From: Armatimonadota bacterium
GTDB lineage: Bacteria > Armatimonadota > UBA5829 > DTJY01
DNA: 40,413 nucleotides
Assembly: GCA_025358205.1 (NCBI GenBank)
Contig: JANYKG010000147.1
Location: forward strand, 1 to 40,413
Reading direction: 5' to 3'
The notes beneath the pieces were generated by a model that worked only from the letters and a program-made list of their open reading frames with translations, was not told where the DNA came from and made no database searches. A program made the translations under genes and the position numbers. The stretch's first letter is position 1. The number at the start of each line of letters is the position of its first letter. This document shows positions 16,934 to 24,897 of this stretch, one piece after another.

Positions 16934-17410
16934 ATGAAAGTGGAATTCATCGAACCATTTGTAAAAGCAGCATTTACGGTGTTGGAGACGATACAGTACG
17001 ATCCTGTGGAACGCGGTCAGTTGTCCATGCGGAGCGCCACTTTCACCACGAAGCAGGTAACGATAGTCGCTGGCGTAAACGGTGATGTAGCCGGCACAGC
17101 GCTTTACGGCATATCCCTGGTCACTGCTCAGAAAATAGCTTCTGCCATGATGGGAGAAAACTTAGCTGAAATGAGCGACATGGCCTGGAGCGCTGTCTCT
17201 GAGCTTGGTAATATGATAACCGGAAATGCTACCAGCCTACTCTACAACGCAGGATACAAATGCGATATTACGCCTCCATCTGTGATTGAGGGGGCAGACG
17301 TTCGAGTGTCAACGAAGGTGGCGGCGCTTGTCGTGCCGGTTATCACTTCATTCGGCAGGATGGAGATCAGTGTCGCACTGGCTGAATCCGGAATGCCTAA
17401 GGCTGCTTGA
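16934..17410 (+). CDS. cheX: CheX/CheC-type chemotaxis phosphatase
   Basis: 158 aa from the ATG at 16934, just after the fliG stop; a longer in-frame start at 16880 would lie inside fliG. MKVEFIEPFVKAAFTVLETI at the N-terminus and the E-x-x-N signature in AVSELGNMITGNA (E90, N93) match CheX, which dephosphorylates CheY-P in the cytoplasm. Length fits CheX (about 155 aa). Only one ExxN motif is present, as in CheX, whereas CheC has two. Lying between two switch genes, it may act at the motor, quenching the CheY-P signal where it binds FliM. Confidence 0.85.
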   Translation: MKVEFIEPFVKAAFTVLETIQYDPVERGQLSMRSATFTTKQVTIVAGVNGDVAGTALYGISLVTAQKIASAMMGENLAEMSDMAWSAVSELGNMITGNATSLLYNAGYKCDITPPSVIEGADVRVSTKVAALVVPVITSFGRMEISVALAESGMPKAA

Positions 17411-17419
17411 CGGAGCTAA

Positions 17420-17454
17420 ATCATTCCACATCGTTCGCAAAAACCGTGGATGAT
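17420..17454 (+). other. Possible hairpin in the cheX-fliM spacer
   Basis: ATCATTCCAC (17420-17429) can pair with GTGGATGAT (17446-17454) with one bulged base, around a 16-nt loop. It is in the 76-bp spacer between cheX and fliM, 25 bp before the fliM ribosome binding site. There is no U tract, so it is not a good terminator; it may only be chance. Confidence 0.3.
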
Positions 17455-17486
17455 GCGGGCTGACTTCGTACGCGGAGGAATTACGA

Positions 17487-18545
17487 TTGGCAGATATTCT
17501 TAGCCAAGATGAAATCAATGCCCTGATGGCGGCATATGGATCAGGAGGCGATTCTTCGCCTGCTGAGAGTTCACCTGGCTCACCAGGTCGTCAGGTGCGC
17601 ATATATGATTTCACGTCTCCTGATCGTTTCTCCAAGGAACATCTGCGTACCCTCACCGCCTTGCATTCAGACTTTGCAGCCAGCCTCACGAGTACACTGA
17701 CCGGCATGTATCAGCTTCAGACCAGAGTCAATCTGATAGGCGCCGATCAGGTCTCATATAAGGAATATCGGGCCTCCGTTCCAAGCAAGACCCTTATCGC
17801 CGAGATCACTGCGGAGCCGCTCGCATCCAGCATAATCCTTGAAGTAAACCCTAGTGTGGTGGGCCTGTGGGTAGACGTCCTTTGCGGTGCAAATCCTCAA
17901 AGTCAGTGCCTGCCCAGCGATCTGACACCGATAGATCTTTGCGTCGCCAAGCGTGTACTGGAAACTTGTTTGCAAACGTACGCAGATTCCTGGTCCGGCA
18001 TGGTAACCATTGACCCGCAGATCACCAAAGTCTCAAACAGCGAATCCTTTGATGAACCCATGTCGCCATCCGAAGCCATGCTGGTCTGCAGTTTCGAAAT
18101 AATTACCGGCGGACCGCTTGGTATGATGACGCTCTCTATCCCGGCCAACAGTGTGGAGCATGTGCTACCGAATTTGTCCGCAGCGAGACTCACCCGAAGC
18201 GGCGGCAAGCAGGATGTAAATGGGCCAACCAAAATCAGAAAGCATCTCGATCAGGTCAGTATTCCCTGCAAAGTCATGCTAGGTCACACTTCCATCTCGG
18301 TTCCTGATGCCCGCAACCTGAAGATCGGCGATGTCATCAGAACATCTCGTCCCGCGAATGGTCAGCTTGAAGTGATGGTAGGAAACAACCACCTGTTCAG
18401 CGGCAGGCCTGGCATTCGCAACAAGAACCTGGCGCTGGTGGTGACAAACGTCAAGACCCCGGCTGAATCGAAACCGGTTGAAGAGCCGCAGGCGCAGTCG
18501 CCTGACATCGAACCTGTGGCCGAATACGAACCCATCGCCGCATAG
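17487..18545 (+). CDS. fliM: Flagellar motor switch protein FliM
   Basis: 352 aa from a TTG at 17487 with GGAGGA 9-10 bp upstream. FliM binds CheY-P and passes the signal to FliG. The N-terminal CheY-binding segment is ADILSQDEINALMAAYG, followed by a Ser/Pro/Gly-rich linker (about 18-35). The FliM core begins YDFTSPDRFSKEHLRTL and continues through the two pseudo-CheC repeats. The C-terminal SpoA/FliN-like domain covers about 240-330 (IPCKVMLGHTSISVPD, LKIGDVIRT). A short Pro/Glu tail ends the protein. It stops 23 bp before the stop of the convergent aminotransferase gene. Confidence 0.96.
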   Translation: MADILSQDEINALMAAYGSGGDSSPAESSPGSPGRQVRIYDFTSPDRFSKEHLRTLTALHSDFAASLTSTLTGMYQLQTRVNLIGADQVSYKEYRASVPSKTLIAEITAEPLASSIILEVNPSVVGLWVDVLCGANPQSQCLPSDLTPIDLCVAKRVLETCLQTYADSWSGMVTIDPQITKVSNSESFDEPMSPSEAMLVCSFEIITGGPLGMMTLSIPANSVEHVLPNLSAARLTRSGGKQDVNGPTKIRKHLDQVSIPCKVMLGHTSISVPDARNLKIGDVIRTSRPANGQLEVMVGNNHLFSGRPGIRNKNLALVVTNVKTPAESKPVEEPQAQSPDIEPVAEYEPIAA

Positions 18546-18568
18546 CTGCCTCGTCTGGCGAATCGGCT

Positions 18569-19798
18569 TCAGGCGTCGGCAAGTTCAGCACGGCAGTCGA
18601 ACACCTTCGCCACGCCGTCAACAAAGTCGTCCATATCCGCCTTCGTTCCCAGCAGGAACGGATGGTGGAACGCTACGCACTCCTCGCCATAGGCCTTGTC
18701 ACACACCGGCAGATCGAACCGCGCAGGGTCTATCGCCTGCCAGTAATCCTCGCTCCAATGATGGCGCTTCTTCGTCTGTGGGTTGTACAGCGTGGCCTTG
18801 TTCAACGGCTCGAATATGATCCACGGGCCGAGGTTGATCTCCGCAGACAGTGCCTGCAGGAACGCCCGTCGAGGCGCGCCCCAGACCGTCTGGTCGTAGC
18901 GAAACACGAACGAGAAGTACGCCTGGCGCGTAACCTGCGGACGGCGCAGCATCGGTGTGATCCCCGGTATCTGCGCAAGCCGGCTGTTCAGGTAGATCGC
19001 GTTCTCATCCCTGCGGTTGGTCTGCTCTTCCAAACGTTCAAGTTGGGCCAGCAGCACCGCGGCCTGGAACTCGGTCATCCGATAGTTGCCGCTCTGAATC
19101 GGTGACACCTCGCCCTGCCTCGGTCGCCCGCAGTGCCTGAGCGCCGCAAGCCTGTCGTACAGATACTCATCGTTGGTGAGGCAGACTCCACCCTCGCCGG
19201 ACGTGATCACCTTACTGTGCTGCATGCTGAACGAGCCGATGTCGCCGATAACCCCAACGCCCATCTCCCGCCAACGAGAGCCGTGACTCTGCGCGCAGTC
19301 CTCCACTACCTTCAGATCATGCTTTCTGGCGATGTCCATGATTCTATCCATATCCGCCATGCTGCCGTAGAGGTGAACCGGGATGATCGCTTTGGTCCGC
19401 GGAGTGATGGCCGCCTCGACCAGATCGGGGTCTATGCAGTAGGTCTCAGGCTCAACGTCTACGATGATGGGGATGGCATTCACGTCCAGGCACGCCGCGG
19501 CGGTCGCCTGCCAGGTGTACCCAGGCACGATCACTTCGTCGCCCGCGCCGATGTCCAAGGCCTCCAATGCAAGCTGAAGGGTGACAGTGCCGTTCATCAG
19601 GCAGACGCAGTGGTTCGCGCGTGAGAATGCCGCAAACTTTGCGCAGAACTCCTCCTCCATCGGTCGGTTACCGGCGGCCCAATCCCCGCTCCTCAGCACC
19701 TGCAGCAGCAGTTCCTCTTCACGCTCGCCCTTGATCGGCCACGTCTGCCACGCCTTAGTTCGTACAGCCTCTCCACCCTTGATCGCTAGTCTTGCCAT
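18569..19798 (-). CDS. DegT/DnrJ/EryC1/StrS-family sugar aminotransferase
   Basis: 409 aa; the ATG at 19798 has AGGAG 8 bp upstream. This fold-type I PLP enzyme family aminates keto-sugars or keto-inositols from glutamate or glutamine. The Schiff-base lysine is K196 in SFSMQHSKVITSGEGG, the cofactor-binding Asp is D167 in KVVEDCAQSHGSRW, and NGTVTLQLALEALDIGAGDE is the N-terminal PLP phosphate region. Length is usual. No other nucleotide-sugar gene is nearby, so the substrate cannot be inferred; it might supply or recycle an amino sugar. It is convergent with fliM and divergent from the sulfatase at 19929, and the spacer there holds a 6-bp word array. Confidence 0.92.
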   Translation of the reverse strand: MARLAIKGGEAVRTKAWQTWPIKGEREEELLLQVLRSGDWAAGNRPMEEEFCAKFAAFSRANHCVCLMNGTVTLQLALEALDIGAGDEVIVPGYTWQATAAACLDVNAIPIIVDVEPETYCIDPDLVEAAITPRTKAIIPVHLYGSMADMDRIMDIARKHDLKVVEDCAQSHGSRWREMGVGVIGDIGSFSMQHSKVITSGEGGVCLTNDEYLYDRLAALRHCGRPRQGEVSPIQSGNYRMTEFQAAVLLAQLERLEEQTNRRDENAIYLNSRLAQIPGITPMLRRPQVTRQAYFSFVFRYDQTVWGAPRRAFLQALSAEINLGPWIIFEPLNKATLYNPQTKKRHHWSEDYWQAIDPARFDLPVCDKAYGEECVAFHHPFLLGTKADMDDFVDGVAKVFDCRAELADA

Positions 19799-19818
19799 TG
19801 GTCATCTCCTGTTCGTGT

Positions 19819-19848
19819 CTCGTATTCGTACTCTTACTCGTACTCGCT
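19819..19848. repeat. Hexamer word array, CTCGTA class
   Basis: Five 6-bp units: CTCGTA, TTCGTA, CTCTTA, CTCGTA, CTCGCT. They use the same vocabulary as 8466-8513. The array lies 21 bp upstream of the aminotransferase start and 81 bp upstream of the divergent sulfatase start. Confidence 0.72.
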
Positions 19849-19928
19849 TCCCCTTCCTCCCCAACAAGAGGATTTCTCACTCACGAGGCCGTACATTCCA
19901 CCAAAGACCTTTCGCGAGGGAGCATATC

Positions 19929-21380
19929 ATGAGCAGCATGACCAGACGTGACTTCATGGCAACCATCGGGCGCGGCGCACTCGGACTCGCAGCGGCAAGT
20001 CTCCTGCCGGAGTGCGCCTTCGCAGCCGACCAGCGCAGGCCGAACATCGTCTTCATACTGGTTGATGACATGGGCTGGCGCGACACCAGCGCATACGGCA
20101 GCAGGTTCTACGAAACCCCGAACGTGGAGAAGCTGGCCGCTCAGGGCATGAAGTTCACCCAGGCCTATGCCGCTTGCCCGGTCTGCTCCCCCACCCGCGC
20201 GAGCATCATGACCGGCAAGTATCCCGCGCGGCTGCACCTCACCGACTGGATTCCCGGCCACAAGTTCCCCTTCGCCAAGCTGAAACCCGCTGAAATGCAC
20301 ATGGAACTCCCGCTTGAGGAAACGACCATCGCGGAGGAACTCAAGAAGCTCGGGTACGCGACTGCCAGCATCGGCAAGTGGCACCTCGGCGGCAAGGAAT
20401 TCTACCCGACCCATCAGGGCTTTGACGTCAACATCGGTGGGTGCGAAAAGGGCAGTACGCCGAGCCATTTCGACCCATACAAGATTCCCACGCTGCCTGA
20501 CCGCAAGCCGGGTGAATACCTGGCCGACCGCCTGACCGACGAGGCGCTGGGCTTTATCGAAAAGAACAAGGACCGCCCATTTTTCCTGTACCTGCCGCAC
20601 TACGCCGTCCACACGCCCATCCAGGCGAAACCGGAGATCACCGAGAAGTACAAGGCGAAGATCAAGCCCGATGACCCGCAGAACAGGCCGGACTATGCCG
20701 CGATGGTGCAGAGCGTGGACGAGAGCGTCGGGCGCGTGATGGCAAAACTCGATGAACTGGGGATTGCGGACAACACGATCGTGTTCTTCAACTCGGATAA
20801 CGGCGGGGTCTTCGTGCCCAAGATCACGTCGAACGCTCCGCTCCGTGCGGGCAAAGGCACGATGTACGAGGGCGGAGTCCGTGAGCCGCTCATCATCCGC
20901 TGGCCGGGAAAGGTGAAGCCGGGGAGCGTGTGCGATACCCCTGTCATCAGCACCGACTACTTCTCCACGATACTGGACGCAGCGAAGGGGAGTAAGGCGC
21001 CTACACGCACTGCGGACGGCATGAGCCTGAAACCGCTGATCACCGGCGGCGATGCGCCCGAGAGAAAGGCTCTCTACTGGCACTATCCGCACTACCACCC
21101 CGGCGGCACGTCACCGGTTGGTGCGGTCCGAAGCGGCGACTGGAAGCTGATCGAGTATTTCGAGGACGGCAAGCTGGAGTTGTACAACCTGAGGGCCGAC
21201 CTGAGCGAGACAACCGATCTCTCGTCGAAGCTGACCGATATGACCACCAAGCTACACAAGATGCTCGTGGACTGGCGCAAGGCCGTAGGCGCCGTGATGC
21301 CAACCCCAAACCCGGCCTATGATCCGAAACGGGAGAAGGAACGGCCAGCAGCAGCGACTAAGGCGCCAACTCCAGAGTGA
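19929..21380 (+). CDS. Tat-exported sulfatase, arylsulfatase-A-like
   Basis: 483 aa from the ATG at 19929 (GAGGGA 8 bp upstream). The reading frame is open much further 5', but that part is antisense to the aminotransferase gene. The twin-arginine signal is MTRRDFMATIGRGALGLAAA. The formylglycine motif is of Cys type, CPVCSPTRASIMTG with C86. Metal ligands D46/D47 lie in FILVDDMGWRDTSAYGS and the second pair in FFNSDNGG. GKWHLGG, TPIQAKPEI and the C-terminal subdomain ELYNLRADLSETTDL are standard for S1 sulfatases. It hydrolyses sulfate esters outside the cytoplasm after Cys-to-formylglycine conversion. Its 3' end overlaps the convergent GH-A gene by 23 bp. Confidence 0.94.
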   Translation: MSSMTRRDFMATIGRGALGLAAASLLPECAFAADQRRPNIVFILVDDMGWRDTSAYGSRFYETPNVEKLAAQGMKFTQAYAACPVCSPTRASIMTGKYPARLHLTDWIPGHKFPFAKLKPAEMHMELPLEETTIAEELKKLGYATASIGKWHLGGKEFYPTHQGFDVNIGGCEKGSTPSHFDPYKIPTLPDRKPGEYLADRLTDEALGFIEKNKDRPFFLYLPHYAVHTPIQAKPEITEKYKAKIKPDDPQNRPDYAAMVQSVDESVGRVMAKLDELGIADNTIVFFNSDNGGVFVPKITSNAPLRAGKGTMYEGGVREPLIIRWPGKVKPGSVCDTPVISTDYFSTILDAAKGSKAPTRTADGMSLKPLITGGDAPERKALYWHYPHYHPGGTSPVGAVRSGDWKLIEYFEDGKLELYNLRADLSETTDLSSKLTDMTTKLHKMLVDWRKAVGAVMPTPNPAYDPKREKERPAAATKAPTPE

Positions 21381-24300
21381 CATACCATTTCTCGCCAAAA
21401 ACGAACTCACCGGCCACCATCTGGAAGCTGATGCGGGTTTCGGACGAGATGCCGTCAATCACCTTGAACTCCGCAACGGATGCGTCACCGAAGAACGGCG
21501 TGTCCTTCGCTATCGGCGCGTCAACGTGCGAGTCGGCAATTGTCGCTCTCAGGTACGCCGCGAACTTACCGGACGCCAGCCATTTCACCTCGGCGATGTT
21601 CCCAACCGATGCGCGCGCATACACGGGAGCACCTGCCTTGACCTTGATCTTCTTGCCGTCCGCCAGCGATACCCACTTGCCGGACGCGTTCTTGATCTCC
21701 AGCGAATTGAACTCCGCGTTCAAATACTTCGGCGGCTTCTGCCCGACCAAAGGCGTATCCCCAACCGCAACCTTCGGGAAGTTCGAGGTGTCCGTCCCGG
21801 TCGCCGGGGTCCGAAGGCCGACCGTCTTCCCCTCGGACACAGCCTTGCCGTACTCCACGCGCCGGTCCGCGAGCATGCCCGCGTATCCGTTCGTGTACTT
21901 GTCGCGGTCAACATCCATCCAGTAGTTCGGCGTCTTGGCGGGATACGGTTTCGCGGAAAGTTTGCCCATCCTGGTAAACTCCAGGGCGGACGGGCGAAGC
22001 GTGAAGTCCGGGTTGATGATGCTGTAATCGCTGTGCTCCCAGATCAGGTATCCGGGCCACCACCACGCCGCCGAACCCGACGAACGAGTCTCGTAGAACG
22101 TCTTGTAGATCTTCTCGTAGAACGCGCGCTGTGCCTCCAGCATCTCGTCGTTCGTCGGCATACCCGCGCTGAACCCCAGCTCCGCCCAGTAGACCGGCTT
22201 TCCACCGCCGGCGAACTTGCCGTAGAGCGTCGTGAATCCGCCCTCGCGGAAGGTCTGCAAGTCGCCGCTGAAGTTGTAGCCCTCGGGTGAGATGTAGTCC
22301 AGATGCTTCGCGCCGGAGAACAGGTCCACCGGCAGCGCAGGAACCGCATAGGCAGCAAGTGTACCCGTGCCGCCAAACCCGCTGCGCACACTGATAGGGT
22401 GATATGGGTCCATCTTCTTCATGAAGCGCTCGGTCTCCATGTACCGACGGCTGAGCTTGTCGTCCCAGAAGCGCCGATACGCGGCGACCATCCTGACCCA
22501 CGGACCGTCTACCATAACCTGATCGTCAGTGGGGCCGTGAACGCGCCCGTCCGCATCTTTCCGAAGCGCGAACTCCCAATCCTTCTCGGCGTTCTCCACA
22601 CTGCCGTAGCGGTCTTCCAGCCAGCGTTTCCAGCCGTTATCGAAAGCCTGACGCTTGGCCTCGCGACCGATGCAGACCTCCCAACCGAGGTCGTAGGCGA
22701 ACATGGCCGGACGCTCCGAGAGCCGCGCCGCCTCTATCAACTTCTTGGCTTTGGGGTAGTCCGGGAACATCGGCTCGGTGCCGGTGATGTAGACGTGGCA
22801 CTTCAGCCCGTGCTTGTGCGCGCGCTCCATGAAGTCAACGAACGCGGGCGGAACGGAGTCTATCGCCGGGTAGATAAGCGCGACGGTGTTCAGCCCGATC
22901 TTGTTCATCAGGCTGAGTTCCATCTCGACTATTTCGGCGTCATACTGGTCCGGGTGCGTCCAGTATTTCCAGAACGGCTTCTCCTCCATGGCTGCGACGT
23001 ACAGCGGGCGGTAGTTGATGCCCAGCGAATACCACGGCTTGCCCTTGTAGATAAACTGGTCGCCCTTGATGGTGACGAGGTCGCTCTTGTCCACCGGCTT
23101 CGATTCGACGATGGAGAACGGCTGGCGAATCTGGTCAACTAGCTTCCCGTCGCGCAGCATGGAGGTGGTCGCGATGTAGAACCCCGGCTTCAGTCCCTTG
23201 ACCGTCCCAAGCTCGCACACGGTTCTCTTTCCGGCCAGTGTGATCTTCTTCCCGAGTTGAGTGTTGAGCATTGAAGGTTGAACGTTGGACTTTCCCTTCC
23301 CATCTCTCTCCGTGTCCTCCGTGCCTCCGTGGTTGGATCCCGGCTGCTGAACGTTGGATGTTGCGTACTCCCCGTCAGCGGTGACAGAAATCTTGATCTC
23401 GACCTTTCCGGCCTCTCCGCCCAGGTTCAGCACCACCGCCCCTGCAACCGGATCACCCTCGAAATACGACGCCTTGTCCACCCCCCCGGAGAGCAGGTAG
23501 ATTCCACTATCAATTCGTTTGACCAGCGACACTACCTCGCGGACAACCGCATCCCTGTTCGCCGCCAGCGCCTTCGCATCGTCCAGCCCGAAACTCGCCC
23601 ACACGCAGCCCTTGTACTCCTCGTCATCCTGCACGTAGAGTGACGCCGCCGCCCCGCCGATGTGCCCATCCGCCATCTTCACCGCCAGCGCCGGAATCCA
23701 CCTGTGCGGCGCAGTCTTGTTGAAGCTCAGCCCGCGATACCTGGGAATGGAACACACAGTCCCATTCGCCCCCTCCAGCACTGAGTCACCCAGGACATCA
23801 TACGACCCATACGTCCGCACATAAGTCCCATTGGTCCTATACGTCTTATAGGCGGGACTGAGGGTTTCGAGGGTCGGCTGGCTAAAACTGGGGTTGCCAG
23901 CCGGATTCGGCATCGAGCAGATATCGGTTATCCAGAACTTCGCAGGCGCATTCGGGTCACGCAGGTTGTGGTTCTCGAAGCCGACCTTGAACTTGACCAC
24001 CTTGCTCACGTCAATCTTGTCATCATCGCCGCCTGGGCCTTTCCAGTGAGCGAACATGTCAGAGGTCAAAGCATAGCGTTTCCACTCGGTAGTAAGGTCA
24101 ATCTTCAGATTCCAGCGGGCGTCGTTCGAGTCAATCCACGCGACGGTAAGCTTCTGTGTGTTCGCGTCGCCCTTCGCCCAGAAGGTGGTCACGGTATCAC
24201 CTGCAGGGAACGGCCTGGTGATGGGAATATCCTGAAACTCCCAGTACTTGCAGCTTGGCAGGGAGACCTCGATCGCCGTGCCAGCGCCGAGAATGCTGTC

Positions 24301-24795
24301 TTCTGCAGGGCTGATCGTCGGGATGGTATCCGGCGTGCCGGTGTCACGATAGCTTGGCGAATACTTGTATTGGCCGAAATCCAGGATCGTCTCGTGCGAG
24401 GGATTGGCGGTCAACTTGTCCAGCAGCATCTGCTGGGTCAGCCAGTCGCCGTCCAGCTTCACGACCATATCCGAGAGCGGCGGCCCACCGATGGTAAACA
24501 GGTTCCCGCCTGCCGACAGGTACTGCTTCAGGGCAGGCACCGCGTCCCACGGGAAATACGCTGAGTTCGGGAGGATGAGCAGCTTGTCGGACATGTCTGC
24601 CGCGTCCGACCTGTCTGACCAGTCAGACACCTTGAACCCCTGCCCATCCAGCGAGGACTTCAGCGCACCAGCAAACGCCGCATCGCCGCCAGGGAACTGC
24701 TCACTCAGCATCAGGCACTCCAGCCTGCGCGCCTGTGACGAACTACCTAGTGCCATCATAACCACCACCATCACCAAGACCAATGTATGCTTCAA
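21358..24795 (-). CDS. Large secreted clan GH-A glycoside hydrolase with three repeat-array insertions
   Basis: 1145 aa from a TTG at 24795 preceded by GGGAG at 5 bp and followed by a signal peptide (KHTLVLVMVVVMMALGSSSQ). The frame continues upstream to 24891, but that part is a word array. Order: glutamine-amidotransferase-like segment (about 20-110, ending AGGNLFTIGGPPLSDMVV), jelly-roll CBM-like domain (about 160-270), a second amidotransferase-like part, a beta-sandwich (about 450-580), then a TIM barrel (about 590-930) with LGWEVCIG supplying a likely acid/base Glu and VYWAELGFSAG a likely nucleophile Glu. A C-terminal beta domain follows. It resembles GH5/GH42-like enzymes; no exact family can be named. 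Word arrays are in frame at about residues 56-70, 316-331 and 477-513. It lies downstream of a sulfatase. Confidence 0.88.
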   Translation of the reverse strand: MKHTLVLVMVVVMMALGSSSQARRLECLMLSEQFPGGDAAFAGALKSSLDGQGFKVSDWSDRSDAADMSDKLLILPNSAYFPWDAVPALKQYLSAGGNLFTIGGPPLSDMVVKLDGDWLTQQMLLDKLTANPSHETILDFGQYKYSPSYRDTGTPDTIPTISPAEDSILGAGTAIEVSLPSCKYWEFQDIPITRPFPAGDTVTTFWAKGDANTQKLTVAWIDSNDARWNLKIDLTTEWKRYALTSDMFAHWKGPGGDDDKIDVSKVVKFKVGFENHNLRDPNAPAKFWITDICSMPNPAGNPSFSQPTLETLSPAYKTYRTNGTYVRTYGSYDVLGDSVLEGANGTVCSIPRYRGLSFNKTAPHRWIPALAVKMADGHIGGAAASLYVQDDEEYKGCVWASFGLDDAKALAANRDAVVREVVSLVKRIDSGIYLLSGGVDKASYFEGDPVAGAVVLNLGGEAGKVEIKISVTADGEYATSNVQQPGSNHGGTEDTERDGKGKSNVQPSMLNTQLGKKITLAGKRTVCELGTVKGLKPGFYIATTSMLRDGKLVDQIRQPFSIVESKPVDKSDLVTIKGDQFIYKGKPWYSLGINYRPLYVAAMEEKPFWKYWTHPDQYDAEIVEMELSLMNKIGLNTVALIYPAIDSVPPAFVDFMERAHKHGLKCHVYITGTEPMFPDYPKAKKLIEAARLSERPAMFAYDLGWEVCIGREAKRQAFDNGWKRWLEDRYGSVENAEKDWEFALRKDADGRVHGPTDDQVMVDGPWVRMVAAYRRFWDDKLSRRYMETERFMKKMDPYHPISVRSGFGGTGTLAAYAVPALPVDLFSGAKHLDYISPEGYNFSGDLQTFREGGFTTLYGKFAGGGKPVYWAELGFSAGMPTNDEMLEAQRAFYEKIYKTFYETRSSGSAAWWWPGYLIWEHSDYSIINPDFTLRPSALEFTRMGKLSAKPYPAKTPNYWMDVDRDKYTNGYAGMLADRRVEYGKAVSEGKTVGLRTPATGTDTSNFPKVAVGDTPLVGQKPPKYLNAEFNSLEIKNASGKWVSLADGKKIKVKAGAPVYARASVGNIAEVKWLASGKFAAYLRATIADSHVDAPIAKDTPFFGDASVAEFKVIDGISSETRISFQMVAGEFVFGEKWYVTLELAP
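23256..23366. repeat. Composite word array inside the GH-A gene
   Basis: GTTGAGT, GTTGAGC, ATTGAAG, GTTGAAC, GTTGGAC (23256-23290, exact 7-bp period), a CT-rich link, three CTCCGTG words (23308, 23317, 23325), then GCTGAAC, GTTGGAT, GTTGCGT (23346-23366). The whole block is 111 bp, 37 codons. On the coding strand it encodes SNVQQPG, SNHGGTEDTER and SNVQPSMLNTQ, hydrophilic and unlike the beta-strand sequence on either side. Confidence 0.82.
23804..23849. repeat. 9-bp-period word array (GTCCTAT class) inside the GH-A gene
   Basis: Cores GACCCAT (23804), GTCCGCA (23813), GTCCCAT (23825), GTCCTAT (23834) and GTCTTAT (23843), mostly each followed by two free bases. The step is 9 bp except one of 12, so reading frame is kept. 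The protein reads KTYRTNGTYVRTYGSYD across it. The same core occurs three times at 38297-38321. Confidence 0.7.
24586..24628. repeat. 9-bp-period word array (GTCNGAC class) inside the GH-A gene
   Basis: Five cores: GTCGGAC (24586), GTCTGCC (24595), GTCCGAC (24604), GTCTGAC (24613) and GTCAGAC (24622), each followed by two free bases, with an exact 9-bp step. The core GTCNGAC is its own reverse complement. The protein reads SDWSDRSDAADMSDK near residue 56-70. Confidence 0.8.
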
Positions 24796-24821
24796 TGTAT
24801 CTCCCGTTCCCATTCCGGGCT

Positions 24822-24863
24822 GTTCGACGTTGAGCGTTGGGCGTTCGATGTTCGATGTTCGCC
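24822..24863. repeat. Heptamer word array, GTTCGAT class, in a 5' leader
   Basis: Six contiguous units: GTTCGAC, GTTGAGC, GTTGGGC, GTTCGAT, GTTCGAT, GTTCGCC. It occupies the spacer between the sulfatase stop (24898) and the start of the large GH-A gene (24795), 26 bp upstream of that start. If translated on the minus strand it would read TSNIERPTLNVEQ. Confidence 0.85.
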
Positions 24864-24897
24864 TCTTCCGCCCACACACCCATACCCCCACACATCG

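Noticed and set aside
19881-21098. Minus-strand frame of 405 codons
   Set aside because: It is the complement of the sulfatase at 19929-21380, whose active-site motifs are clear.
21358-21380. Gene fusion or frameshift at the 3' overlap of the sulfatase and the GH-A gene
   Set aside because: Both reading frames end normally; a 23-bp convergent overlap is ordinary.
24796-24891. Longer N-terminus of the large GH-A protein
   Set aside because: The extra codons translate only the heptamer array, and a ribosome binding site plus signal peptide start at 24795.
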